Notes: a model not told the origin generated them from the sequence alone. A stretch of 64,000 nt of DNA from Paenibacillus polymyxa (GCF_015710975.1 NZ_CP049783.1:3453501-3517500), one strand, 5' to 3'; positions 17,519-26,654 are shown, counted from the first letter of the stretch. Program-made: numbers and translations.

Positions 17519-19024
17519 GTGAGGATTTTTGAAATGCTGCTATTCTTTTCAAGTGCTTGTTTGTTGGCACTCCTGTTCCTTACCAATCAACGTATCCGAA
17601 GATCAGCCTTGCTCCTGACAAGCGGAGCAAGCTCCATTTTTTTAGTGATACATTTGCTTGTCGAAGGATACAGGGTTCAGCTTTTATTTTTATACGGATT
17701 TACGATCCTGATGCTTATGCTTTCGCTTATAAACGTTTTCATAACGCCGAAAGTCGTTCGGACTGCCTCGCGAATCCGTAGGGTGCTGGGCCGCCTTTTT
17801 ATCGTGATTGGGCTAATCGCAACAGGGTGCTTCCTCTATGTGTTTCCCGTATTCAACTTTCCGGCGCCAACCGGCGAGTTGAAGGTAGGCACGCAAATCT
17901 TTCATTTCATCGATCCAAGCCGGGAGGAGACATTTGGCAAAACTGAGACAGGCAAGAGGGAATTGATGGTTCAGGTCTGGTATCCGACTCAAGCTAGCAC
18001 CAGCAAGTACGCTCCCTTTATTCCCGATACCGAGATTTTACGTTATATGGCCGCCAACTATGGCCTTCCCGGGTTTACGTTTCAACATCTGAAGTACGTA
18101 TCCAGTCATGCTTATTCGGGAGCAGAAGTCTCTTCGGCACAGACTTCATACCCGCTGATCCTTGCGAATCCCGGCAACGGCTCGTCCAGGTTCCTCCACA
18201 CGTCGCAAGCTGAAAATCTCGCGAGTCACGGATATATCGTGGCAGTGATCGACCACACCTACAATACATTTGCAACCGAGTTTCCGGACGGTCGAATCAC
18301 GACCAGCACAACCGACGACTTATTCTCGCCCGACCATGATTACCGGACGGAAAGCGAAAATCGTGACAAGTTGGGAAAAGTTTTAACCGGTGATGTGGCG
18401 TTTACGCTGGACCAATTCGAGCTCATCCAATCGGGACAGATTCCAAGTCAACTAAAAGGGAAGATTGATCTCGGTCATGTCGGGGTGTTCGGCCATTCCA
18501 TCGGCGGAGCGACGGCCTATGACGCTTCTTACGATCCGCGAATCGCGGTTGGAATAGACTTTGATGGAGGGCTTTATCGACTGCGTGACAGAGAGGGTCT
18601 GCGAAAGCCGTTTTTGTTTATCAACACGGAAAGCTATTTCGAAAAATTAAAAATGGTGATGGATAACCGGGTCTACACGGATGCAGAGCTTAAGCGTATG
18701 GGATCAACAAGAGAGTGGGAGGATCAAGTAACGGAAGATAAAAAGTTGGAGCTTGAACGGATGCGCGAAACGGTCGACGAAGGGGGACAAGTCCTCTATA
18801 TCGAAAATACGGAGCATTTGAATTTTACCGACGTACAGTTCATTTCTCCGATTTTTAAAATGCTGGGCATTACAGGACAGATTGCACCCGAAAGAGCGAA
18901 TTCCGTTATCAATGCCTACATGCTGGATTTCTTTGATATGTATCTGAAAAATCAAGGCGGAATCTTAATGAAAGGACCGGATAGCCGCTTTCCAGAGGTG
19001 AAGTTCGTAACCTCGCTATTATAA
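17519..19024 (+). CDS. Membrane-anchored alpha/beta hydrolase, PAF-acetylhydrolase-like
   Basis: 501 residues. Three or four N-terminal membrane helices (residues about 1-115) are followed by an alpha/beta-hydrolase domain resembling platelet-activating-factor acetylhydrolase: LMVQVWYPT, an oxyanion region at LILANPGNGSS, and the nucleophile elbow GHSIGG with Ser327. A late catalytic His is probably in ENTEHLNF. The start is GTG with AAGGGGGAG upstream. It probably cleaves ester bonds of lipids or small esters at the outer membrane face. The GC content of its middle is higher than that of nearby genes. It is monocistronic. Confidence 0.85.
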   Translation: MRIFEMLLFFSSACLLALLFLTNQRIRRSALLLTSGASSIFLVIHLLVEGYRVQLLFLYGFTILMLMLSLINVFITPKVVRTASRIRRVLGRLFIVIGLIATGCFLYVFPVFNFPAPTGELKVGTQIFHFIDPSREETFGKTETGKRELMVQVWYPTQASTSKYAPFIPDTEILRYMAANYGLPGFTFQHLKYVSSHAYSGAEVSSAQTSYPLILANPGNGSSRFLHTSQAENLASHGYIVAVIDHTYNTFATEFPDGRITTSTTDDLFSPDHDYRTESENRDKLGKVLTGDVAFTLDQFELIQSGQIPSQLKGKIDLGHVGVFGHSIGGATAYDASYDPRIAVGIDFDGGLYRLRDREGLRKPFLFINTESYFEKLKMVMDNRVYTDAELKRMGSTREWEDQVTEDKKLELERMRETVDEGGQVLYIENTEHLNFTDVQFISPIFKMLGITGQIAPERANSVINAYMLDFFDMYLKNQGGILMKGPDSRFPEVKFVTSLL

Positions 19025-19049
19025 ATTACGGAACAGGCTGCCGATTTTG

Positions 19050-19160
19050 ACATGCTCCCCTTCAAGTAGACAGGTTTAATAAATAAACCGCTACTTGAAG
19101 GGAAGTTTTCCTTTGTCTAAGAAGAACGAATACAATACGATTGAGAAACTAGCCATCATA
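19050..19160 (+). mobile_element. Relic of an IS3-family element end
   Basis: GACATGCTCCCCTTCAAGTA looks like an IS3-type terminal repeat. It is followed by a hairpin with arms CCCTTCAAGTAG and CTACTTGAAGGG, then a short frame starting at TTG (19113) reading LSKKNEYNTIEKLAII, like the start of an OrfA transposase. The frame dies at once. The hairpin could now end transcription of the hydrolase gene. The sequence TCAAGTAGACAGG recurs at 26303-26315. Confidence 0.5.
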
Positions 19161-19298
19161 CACATAAAATTTTAAAAATATATTTTGACCTGCTTCAAAG
19201 AGTGACCAAAGAGGGACGGCGTGCCCCTCTTATTTGCGTGATGTTGAGCATTTTTATTTATTTACAGAAAGTGTAGCATTTCATTTCATAATTTTTCA

Positions 19299-20738
19299 TC
19301 ACAAAAAGGCTTTTGTCTCATTCAATGAGCGTGCTATATTCGATAAAAGCTGAATTGTATTCCTGATTTCATGTTCCGTAGTATCTGGGTGAATTGCACA
19401 GATTCGGAGAACCGTTTTTCCATTAAGTTGTGTCGTAAGCACTGTGGCGTACCCGTTCGTCACCATTTCTTGGGAGATCCTTTTATTGAGTGAATCTAAT
19501 TCCTGGTCGGATAGCCCAGGTGGTGCATATTGAAAATTAACAATCGCTAATTGCGCGGGACATACAATTTCCCAATGATTATGTTTTTTGATTTCATCTT
19601 CAGCCCATTCTGCGAGTTGAACTCCATGCTCTATAACTTCACTGACAGCATTCGTGCCTAAAGCTTGCAATGTCACCCATAGTTTCAAACTTCGAGCAGG
19701 CCGCGTTAATTCAGGGCCCAGATCCCAATAATTAATATGTTCTTCATTAGTCTCAGCATCTTTCAAATATTCTGGATGTGTGCTGAAGCAGTCTCTGAGC
19801 TGTTGATTTTCTTTGGCTAAAACTACGCTACAGGAATAGGTCTGCATTAACCATTTATGTGCATCCCAAGTAATGCTATCTGAACGCGATATTCCGCTCA
19901 AAAGGGACTTATATTTCGAAGAAGCCAAAATTGACGCACCGTAAGCTCCATCCACATGTAACCAAATATTATGTTTTTCACATAGGTCAGCAATTTCGTT
20001 TAGCGGGTCAATGCTTCCTGTATTGGTTGTGCCTGCCGTGGCAATGATCGCAAAAGGCTTCATGCCAGCTGCCTGATCATCCATTACTTTTTTTTCTAAG
20101 GCTGAAACATCCATACGAAAATTTGTATCACTTGGAATCTTTCTGATTTGATCACCACGGAATCCGAGAATGCGTAACCCTTTGGCGACCGATGAATGAG
20201 TTTGGTCTGAAACATAAGCAGTTCCAAGGGCATATTCCTGCTCAGATAACTTTGCATTGCGTGCAGCTGCCAAAGCGGTCAAATTGGACAACGATCCGCC
20301 GGACAGAAATAAGCCTCCAGCCGTATCGGGATATCCTGCTTGGTCACACATCCACCGGATTACTTCCCCCTCTAGAAGGCTTGCGCTCGAACTCAGCATC
20401 CAGCTTCCGGCGTGGGTATTATAAGCGCTGGTCATGATATCTCCTAGCCAAGAGTAAAGAGACATTGGACTAGGAACCAATGCGAAAAAGCGAGGGTGTT
20501 GCATAAACGTTTGATAAGGATAGACGTTTTTCCTCATTTCATTGACAACTTCTTTTATCGGTCTTCCTTTTTTGGGAAAACCAATTTCCCGTAAATGAGC
20601 TATGGTATCCTCATCTGCAGTGTTGATTACTTTTTGAGAGCGGATATTGTTATTTTCTGCCATGTATGAATGTATGAACTGCTCAATAATTTCACCTAAT
20701 TGCTGATTTGGTTCTTGATTCATCATAAGCATCTCCAT
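19299..20738 (-). CDS. PLP-dependent group II amino acid decarboxylase
   Basis: 479 residues of the aromatic-L-amino-acid / glutamate / 2,4-diaminobutyrate decarboxylase family. The PLP-binding lysine is near residue 295 in WDAHKWLMQT, with the upstream LHVDGAYGAS carrying the Asp that contacts the PLP nitrogen and TAGTTNTGSID in front of it. Such enzymes decarboxylate Trp, Phe, Tyr or similar acids to amines in the cytoplasm. The substrate cannot be settled by eye. It is monocistronic, and a small hairpin at 19208-19233 lies downstream. The N-terminus has several possible starts (MEMLMMN). Confidence 0.88.
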   Translation of the reverse strand: MEMLMMNQEPNQQLGEIIEQFIHSYMAENNNIRSQKVINTADEDTIAHLREIGFPKKGRPIKEVVNEMRKNVYPYQTFMQHPRFFALVPSPMSLYSWLGDIMTSAYNTHAGSWMLSSSASLLEGEVIRWMCDQAGYPDTAGGLFLSGGSLSNLTALAAARNAKLSEQEYALGTAYVSDQTHSSVAKGLRILGFRGDQIRKIPSDTNFRMDVSALEKKVMDDQAAGMKPFAIIATAGTTNTGSIDPLNEIADLCEKHNIWLHVDGAYGASILASSKYKSLLSGISRSDSITWDAHKWLMQTYSCSVVLAKENQQLRDCFSTHPEYLKDAETNEEHINYWDLGPELTRPARSLKLWVTLQALGTNAVSEVIEHGVQLAEWAEDEIKKHNHWEIVCPAQLAIVNFQYAPPGLSDQELDSLNKRISQEMVTNGYATVLTTQLNGKTVLRICAIHPDTTEHEIRNTIQLLSNIARSLNETKAFL

Positions 20739-21219
20739 CTCCTTTGTTTAACTTCAACCAAAGTATAATATAACATCTGTTGTCATATTGTGATATTCAC
20801 CGATTTCATCATTAAGTTTATTTTTAGGCTCTTCGCTATTACGCAAAGTAGTTCTCAAAGGCAAAGAGGGCTATTCAAAATCCCCGTTCAGTGCAAATGC
20901 AGGAAACGTGATGTTGGGAATGAGATAGTACTCCAGTTCAAGGCTGGTAAGCAGCTATATAGTGCTGTGTTGCTTGGATGGTAACGACGAGTAATTTTAC
21001 AAGACAGCTAAGGAGACGAGGGATATTGTAATATAGGGGGGGAACCTTAGTTATCTGAAAATAATTTAATACAAGAATAAATATATAGTACTTGTAAGAA
21101 AATTGTTCGAAAACGCTTTGCCAGATGTTGCAACTGAGCTATTTAATGATTTAAAAAATGACTCCAATTAGAGCTCCAAATTCTTGAGGATTTTTATATC
21201 CAATGATTCAACTGGGAGA
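20739..21219. other. Gene-free stretch with possible protein relics
   Basis: No intact gene is visible. On the plus strand a frame near 20840-20930 reads LRKVVLKGKEGYSKSPFSAN and on to GNVMLGMR before a stop. Another near 21087-21171 reads LVRKLFENALPDVATELFND and on to a TAG. Both look like ends of lost genes of unrecognised families. Confidence 0.3.
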
Positions 21220-21263
21220 AAAAAATACTGGTGGCCCCTAAAGATGTGTTAGGAGCCACCAGT
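21220..21263 (-). terminator. Terminator of the DGC-domain gene
   Basis: On the minus strand ACTGGTGGC and GCCACCAGT form the stem, followed by ATTTTTTTCTC. Confidence 0.85.
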
Positions 21264-21348
21264 ACAAACTAATTTACAATATTGTTACATAATATGAGCC
21301 AGCTATACTTTTACTATATATACACAACACCTTAACTTCGGTCGGGAA

Positions 21349-21708
21349 TTATTGTCCAATTTGTTCTAAGATTTGTGTGTAAGCATTCCTATAATGATCG
21401 GGGTTAGGATCTTCTCCTATTATTTTGGGTACATCAAAGTCAGACAGCAGGAAATGGTGTTTGGGTTGAACTTCATGTCTTGCTAAGCAACTCTTGCAAC
21501 AGGACAAGGGGCAGCCGTCAATTGCAATGATGTCACGTCCCGATTTTGCTGTTCTGACAAGTGGTTTGACATCACCGCCAACACCAGCTATACAGGACAT
21601 TTCAGCGACTTTTTCTCGATCCATTTGTATAGCGATCATGTTAGCGGTTTGTGCTGCGGAGGAACATCCAGAACAAGAATAGACAAGAGGTAAATCCGTT
21701 CTTTTCAT
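21349..21708 (-). CDS. DGC-domain putative zinc-binding protein
   Basis: 119 residues with the cysteine pattern of the DGC family: YSCSGCSSAAQTAN near the N-terminus, then EMSCIAGVGGD, then IDGCPLSCCKSCL. The clustered Cys residues probably bind zinc. Proteins of this family are often encoded near metal or redox genes and their role is not established. It is monocistronic and closed by a strong hairpin. Confidence 0.85.
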   Translation of the reverse strand: MKRTDLPLVYSCSGCSSAAQTANMIAIQMDREKVAEMSCIAGVGGDVKPLVRTAKSGRDIIAIDGCPLSCCKSCLARHEVQPKHHFLLSDFDVPKIIGEDPNPDHYRNAYTQILEQIGQ

Positions 21709-21990
21709 CTTTGTACACTTCCTTGTTTTTTTCTTTGTGGTCCATCACGGTATCTTTGGTTTTAGGTAAAATAAATTTTAAATTGTTTGTATTTTAACTT
21801 AAATTTACAGTCTAAACCGTGATCGTGATCACGACAATATTTTTGTGAAATCTGTTATAGGGCTAATTGTGTGTATATATAAATCAGCTAGATCTTTAGA
21901 AAAAAAGCTCATCCCAACTCATAGATTGAAGTTAGAATAAGCTTTTGAAAGTTTAATGTTTAGGTACACTTAAACTAATCAATTTCCGTG

Positions 21991-22518
21991 TTAAAGAATT
22001 TTAGACAATTTTGTACCATCAAACTTGTCACCCCATCCTCTATTTTCTTCTATAGAAAATTTTAGAAATGGGTCGATACTTGGCAATGGGAAATCGTAAT
22101 CTATCATGAGTTTTATAATTCTCTCCAAAGATTTCAAACTGCTTTCGCCGTATCCTTCGATTACAGCGTACGCATGACTGATACCAAGGTCATAAATACC
22201 TCGCAGTAGGGCGTCGACTGACGCATCTATATTTTGATATAAGCTATACAAATATATGAATTCATCTTTACTCAACTTTTCAAACTCTTCCTCCTCGTAT
22301 GTTTTGAATTCTGTTAAATTCTCAGGAATTAATTCAACGACTATATCGTTCCAATCATCCAAGTAATGTATATTAGTGAATTCCCATAAATAATTTAAAA
22401 CGATCTTCCAATCATTAATGTCATACTTCAAGGCTATAATAGCGTTCTCAAAACAGCTAATACCAAATGCAACTCTACCTCTCATTGAAATATGTCTAAA
22501 TTTTTCCATGTCCATCAT
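21991..22518 (-). CDS. Probable immunity protein for the YwqJ-type deaminase toxin
   Basis: A 175-residue acidic, mainly helical, soluble protein (RGRVAFGISCFENAIIAL, LWEFTNIHYLDDWND). The composition and Trp/Asp-rich helices resemble the Imm6-like immunity family, but this is a tentative reading. It starts three bases after the stop of the toxin gene, so it is cotranscribed and likely coupled. The expected role is to bind and neutralise the deaminase tip inside the producer cell. The inference is mainly positional. Confidence 0.72.
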   Translation of the reverse strand: MMDMEKFRHISMRGRVAFGISCFENAIIALKYDINDWKIVLNYLWEFTNIHYLDDWNDIVVELIPENLTEFKTYEEEEFEKLSKDEFIYLYSLYQNIDASVDALLRGIYDLGISHAYAVIEGYGESSLKSLERIIKLMIDYDFPLPSIDPFLKFSIEENRGWGDKFDGTKLSKIL

Positions 22519-22520
22519 CG

Positions 22521-25469
22521 TTAGTCTCCTTTATACCATCCGGTTAGTGCGTCAGCAACATTTCCTTTAAAAGTAAATGTGCAGTTTTCGCAAGCTATTT
22601 TTGCTGCTCCAAATTCGTGTGGAGTTGTTTTAATAGTGTATAAATATAAATCATTTACATTAGCCTTTTGATTTAGTGCTTGATTCACTGCATCTACTTC
22701 TGCGCAATTTCCCACTCCATATTCATTAAGAGAATCTTTTGGCAATAATCCTGCTTTGTCTTTGCTTCCAAATAACACTACATTCTTTTTATCTCCACTA
22801 AGTTGTATACCTTTATTCATTCCATAATAATACTTCCCTGTTCTTGCGTCATAAGCTACAGCAGCTGTATTGAAATTATCCATTTTCCTTTTTGAAGGAG
22901 CAAGCTTTTTTTGCATGCTTGACCAATCAGTAATAGCCTCAAGTAATTTTTTATCAGAAGGTAACTTAGGTTTACCAATAATCGTTCCTTCAGTTTTGGG
23001 TGGTTCAATAGGTTTAGAAGATGCAGGTTTTACGACTCCTGGTTCTTCAACGATAGACACTGGAGTTGTAATTGATTTAGAAGGTATCTTTATGTTTCTA
23101 CCAAATTTAGCACCGTATAAACTTCCAACCATCTGAAATTCAGAAAATACGCTGCTGACAATAATCGCATTAGCCTGCCATTTTGGTATTTCTTCGCCTG
23201 TCCAATAGTTTTTTCCTTCTCTAGCTGCTTTAATTTGTTCTACAAAAATATCCACATTTTCTGGTTCGTGATGTAATTTGATTTCTCCATTTTTGATAGC
23301 TTCGTTATAGGCAAGAGAAGCCTGTGCAGCTTTCTGATCGGTAACTCCATTTTTGCTGAGAACCCACATAGTACCCATAAATTTTTTATCATACTCATCG
23401 AAATTATAGGATACTTTGGCTTTTTCAGCTGCCACGTAGCTATTATAATTTGCTCTCCAGCGTTGTCTCAGATCTACAGGAACCTGCTGATATGCATGAG
23501 CCATGGCATTTGACTCTTTTAACAGGTTTTGGACCAGTTCCAGTGGACCACCCGAAAGTGCTATGTGACGTGCACTTGTATACACTTTGCCTAAAATCCA
23601 CTTGCTATAATAGGCTTCTTTAGCTCGTTCATGCTCGTATTGGCTTATTAGCCCTTGGAGCGCTAAACTAGCCAGATGCTTCAGCGGATGCAAACTACCT
23701 TTAGGAGCACCGCCTCCAGCACGACTTGTTCCCGTGCTACGAACAGGAATAGCTGCGGTTGCTAGCAGCACTGAGCTTGCAACAATCGCCGCAGGTCCAC
23801 CTAAAGCTCCCGCAACAACGCCAGCCACTTTTCCCATCACTGGAATGGAGCCTAACAGTTTTGATACTGTACCCAATAAAGCATCAGCCTGTTTTTGTGC
23901 CGCCGGAGTCGTAATCTTTGCAGTAGGTGCAGAAGCTGCGCTGCTGGATGAAGCCTTGGCTGCTGCTGACTGGGCTGCTTCATAGGCTTTTATGCTCATG
24001 AGTGGCGGCTCAGGCACAGGAGGGAGGTCGGCTACGAAAACAGGTGCCTTTACCGTACCTTCCTGATAAATCACTGGAGCCTTGGTATCCGTCTCACCGT
24101 CCAGTACCATACTGCTGGCTCCGCCCTTCAGATACAGCGCCGTTCCAGCTTCGAGCGAAAGTTCCTGCCCAGCATCAAGCTTTACGTGACCACCCTGAAT
24201 CTGCACATTCCCAGGACTGTTGATGGTAATTCCGCTACTTTCATGCAGTGTAATGTAAAATTCACCGGAGGTGGATAGGGTCAGCTCGTGCTCAGACATT
24301 TCGACGGAGCTACCTTGCACATGTTGCCATACCTTCACATTTGGCTGTCCATTGGTGTGGCGTTGTTGTCGCAGTGAATCCGTTACATAGGCATCTTGTT
24401 CGCGGTGGGTAGGCAGATACAATTCCACCTGTTCCCCGATCTCAGGCATATCGTACCAGCCACTATGTTCTTCCGCGACATAACGGGTGGCGATGGGAAA
24501 CCAGCACGCTTTGGCAGGATCTTGCTTCGGGTCAATGTCCAGTTGAAGCTGTACAAAATCCTGCTGTACCTTGAGCACCGTTCCTGTCAGCGAAATTCCA
24601 GTAGCCTGATCGTTTTCATAACGGGCATAGCGGATATCTTGTTCGGCTTGAAGATCATAACGGGTGTGCAGTAAGCCATCTGCTAAGGTTGTCACTACTC
24701 GAACCACGACCAGTTCTTTGCCTTGTCCAATAGGTAACGTGATAAGGTCGCCTAGTGCATAGTATTGCAGGCTTTCGATCATATAGGTGACATACGAGCC
24801 AGCACGTTCGCCTGGCTTTTCCGCATCTAGCTCATGAAACGTTTTCCGAACTCGATAAAATACATCCCGCTCTACCTTATGCTGCTTGCCTTCTGGCATT
24901 CCGAAGAAAATCTTGGGCGAAGCTGCGGTTACCTCTGGCACAAGTACGGAACCAAAGCGAGAAGCGAGACGTTTTAAAAACGCCCAATCCGTCTCCTCAT
25001 ATTGTAAAACAAATGTCTCCAGTTTGGCATAGTTGCTTACCGTATCAATGGCATCTCCGTACTGATATTTTCGAACCAGCGCAGTGACCAGATCATCATA
25101 GGTACGGTGAATATCTTGATAAGAGCGTCTTTTACGCTTAATATCCATCTGGTATGAATGGGAAGCAGCCTCCAGTTCAAACGTATACACGCCTCGCACA
25201 CAGTGTACGGACATATGTGTAACAATCCCATGGAACAGCCTTCTTAGCGATTGTCCCTGATCATTCACCTGACGAATCACAATCGGCTCTTGCTCCATAT
25301 TTTGACCAATACAAGCTGCTCCCTGTTCTTCGGAGAGCATGCCACTGATATGTAAATAGGCATGATCGTTAATTGTACGTGTTATTTGAAGTTGTTCGAT
25401 GTGTAGTGGCTGAAAGGGACCATAAAAGCGTAGGCTTTCATATCCGATCCCATCTGATAATACGCTCAA
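22521..25469 (-). CDS. VgrG-like spike fused to a YwqJ-type deaminase toxin domain
   Basis: A 982-residue paralogue of the protein at 11558-14740. It has the same VgrG gp27-like, OB-fold and needle-like parts, with only scattered substitutions up to about residue 675, then an unrelated tip. The last 130 residues carry a cytidine-deaminase-like zinc site of the YwqJ family: NCAEVDAVNQAL (Cys922, Glu924) and ACENC (Cys960, Cys963). Such toxins are predicted to deaminate nucleic-acid bases in target cells. The start is TTG at 25469, as in the paralogue, with the same upstream GGAG and overlapping 13-codon ATG frame. Its tip differs from its sister by complete replacement, the hallmark of toxin-tip exchange. 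Confidence 0.87.
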   Translation of the reverse strand: MSVLSDGIGYESLRFYGPFQPLHIEQLQITRTINDHAYLHISGMLSEEQGAACIGQNMEQEPIVIRQVNDQGQSLRRLFHGIVTHMSVHCVRGVYTFELEAASHSYQMDIKRKRRSYQDIHRTYDDLVTALVRKYQYGDAIDTVSNYAKLETFVLQYEETDWAFLKRLASRFGSVLVPEVTAASPKIFFGMPEGKQHKVERDVFYRVRKTFHELDAEKPGERAGSYVTYMIESLQYYALGDLITLPIGQGKELVVVRVVTTLADGLLHTRYDLQAEQDIRYARYENDQATGISLTGTVLKVQQDFVQLQLDIDPKQDPAKACWFPIATRYVAEEHSGWYDMPEIGEQVELYLPTHREQDAYVTDSLRQQRHTNGQPNVKVWQHVQGSSVEMSEHELTLSTSGEFYITLHESSGITINSPGNVQIQGGHVKLDAGQELSLEAGTALYLKGGASSMVLDGETDTKAPVIYQEGTVKAPVFVADLPPVPEPPLMSIKAYEAAQSAAAKASSSSAASAPTAKITTPAAQKQADALLGTVSKLLGSIPVMGKVAGVVAGALGGPAAIVASSVLLATAAIPVRSTGTSRAGGGAPKGSLHPLKHLASLALQGLISQYEHERAKEAYYSKWILGKVYTSARHIALSGGPLELVQNLLKESNAMAHAYQQVPVDLRQRWRANYNSYVAAEKAKVSYNFDEYDKKFMGTMWVLSKNGVTDQKAAQASLAYNEAIKNGEIKLHHEPENVDIFVEQIKAAREGKNYWTGEEIPKWQANAIIVSSVFSEFQMVGSLYGAKFGRNIKIPSKSITTPVSIVEEPGVVKPASSKPIEPPKTEGTIIGKPKLPSDKKLLEAITDWSSMQKKLAPSKRKMDNFNTAAVAYDARTGKYYYGMNKGIQLSGDKKNVVLFGSKDKAGLLPKDSLNEYGVGNCAEVDAVNQALNQKANVNDLYLYTIKTTPHEFGAAKIACENCTFTFKGNVADALTGWYKGD

Positions 25470-25623
25470 GTGAGTTCATGACTCCTTTCTAGATGCGATG
25501 GGTATTTCGAAGTGAAGCATGTCATCTTGCATTTGCTTCTGAATTATCGAAGCTACAGATGAGTACAACAGTGAGTCAAAATAGATATGTATTACAAGGT
25601 TTGTACGCTATAAAGGGACGAGA

Positions 25624-25735
25624 GGTGATATTTAATAAACAACCCAGCATATGTATTTATCGGTTAAAAGAAAGATTTAGTTTACAGAATGACCCATTGA
25701 TTGGGGGATTTACTATGTTTATTTTTGGAAGTAGG
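25624..25735 (-). repeat. Upstream block copy R3
   Basis: Third copy of the shared upstream block, 155-265 bp before the deaminase-toxin start codon. Its left flank matches R2 (TTTAATAAACAACCCAGCAT). A few substitutions are present, but the promoter elements are intact. Confidence 0.9.
25657..25684 (-). promoter_or_regulatory. Sigma-D-like promoter of the deaminase-toxin gene
   Basis: On the minus strand, TAAA (25684-25681), 16 nt, then ACCGATAA (25664-25657). The elements and spacing are the same as in the other two copies although the spacer sequence differs. Confidence 0.6.
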
Positions 25736-25929
25736 AGGATGAGAGGGAAGTGTAACATGAGTTAATATAGGAATATGGTAATATGCAAGTGCCGAGATCG
25801 GATACCATTTTTGAACGTAAGGATTTGGAGTTGAACAAAATAAGGTTATTCCCTTCTGTGACGTGCAATCAACTTGCTGTGGTTCAATTACTTTAATAAA
25901 ACAGATGCAGGGAAGGTCAACATATACCA

Positions 25930-26061
25930 ATGATGTATGTATTTGCGGGGAATAATGGAAGCGATAAAAGTACGATTGAGAACCTGGTTGTTGACCGACT
26001 GGGAATTAGCGTAAATATTGATTCTAATGCCCTGCCCAGAGGAACCGAAGAGACTTTCTGA
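25930..26061 (+). pseudogene. Zeta-toxin-like kinase remnant
   Basis: A 43-codon frame reads MMYVFAGNNGSDKSTIENLV and on to VNIDSNALPR before a TGA. The P-loop GNNGSGKST of zeta-type toxins is recognisable, but its invariant glycine before Lys is Asp here and everything after about 40 residues is missing. It is therefore a dead fragment of a zeta-like (UDP-GlcNAc kinase-type) toxin gene. Confidence 0.6.
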
Positions 26062-26062
26062 G

Positions 26063-26230
26063 ATGGATATTGTGAACAGACCTGAATTCTCGGAATGGGA
26101 GGATAAGCATCATTACAAGCAAGCATTGGAGAATGAAGCTTTGTACTGGCAGGGCATGAAGGACGGAGCATAGTTTGTATATGTTGTATTAGAGATGATG
26201 CTTCATGATGAAAAAGAGAAAGAAGAATAG
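26063..26230 (+). pseudogene. Small antitoxin-like remnant with an internal stop
   Basis: The frame reads MDIVNRPEFSEWEDKHHYKQ, continues to WQGMKDGA, hits a TAG at 26171, then continues in the same frame with FVYVVLEMMLHDEKEKEE to a TAG at 26228. A single CAG to TAG change would explain the break. The protein is small, acidic and adjacent to the zeta-like fragment, so it may be the remains of the matching antitoxin; this is inferred. Confidence 0.45.
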
Positions 26231-26277
26231 CCAATGGAGATTAGATGGTTATAGAGAACATTAAAAAAGATGCTGGG

Positions 26278-26337
26278 CACCTACCAATCTGGTCATACCC
26301 CTGTCAAGTAGACAGGGTATGACCAGGTTGGTAGGTG
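26278..26337 (+). repeat. Long inverted repeat, possible IS end or terminator
   Basis: CACCTACCAA, CTGGTCATACCC and CTGTC pair with GACAGGGTATGACCAG and TTGGTAGGTG around an AAGTA loop, followed by TTTTAATT. The central TCAAGTAGACAGG is shared with the IS3-like relic at 19050. It is either a decayed insertion-sequence end or a terminator derived from one. Confidence 0.6.
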
Positions 26338-26401
26338 TTTTAATTTGTCTTACGTTATGAGGCACAGGCTCAGGCTTTTCAGTTCAATTCGTCTTGATTG
26401 A

Positions 26402-26654
26402 CTATGCTTGCAACTTACCCGCACGAATATCATCTGTCATGCCCGCGTAAGGTGCCTGGGCAATCAACTTCTCGTTGTTCACACCTGCATTTTCAATGAA
26501 AGTAATATATGCGAATTCAGGAACTACAATGCTTCGGATAAGTCTCATACTTTTCACGCGATTCTTCCATCAGAGGGATGAAATCATTTTGATAGCGTAC
26601 TTTAATCTCTGGATGCTCATGCACCCATTTCGGAAAGAAAATAATACCATGCAT
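26402..26654 (-). pseudogene. Frameshifted fragment of an unrecognised protein
   Basis: On the minus strand [20 protein letters not shown] runs to a stop near residue 45. In the next frame the protein continues as [20 protein letters not shown] and ends AGMTDDIRAGKLQA at 26402. One indel near 26520 separates the two halves. The family is not recognised and the N-terminus seems lost. Confidence 0.5.
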
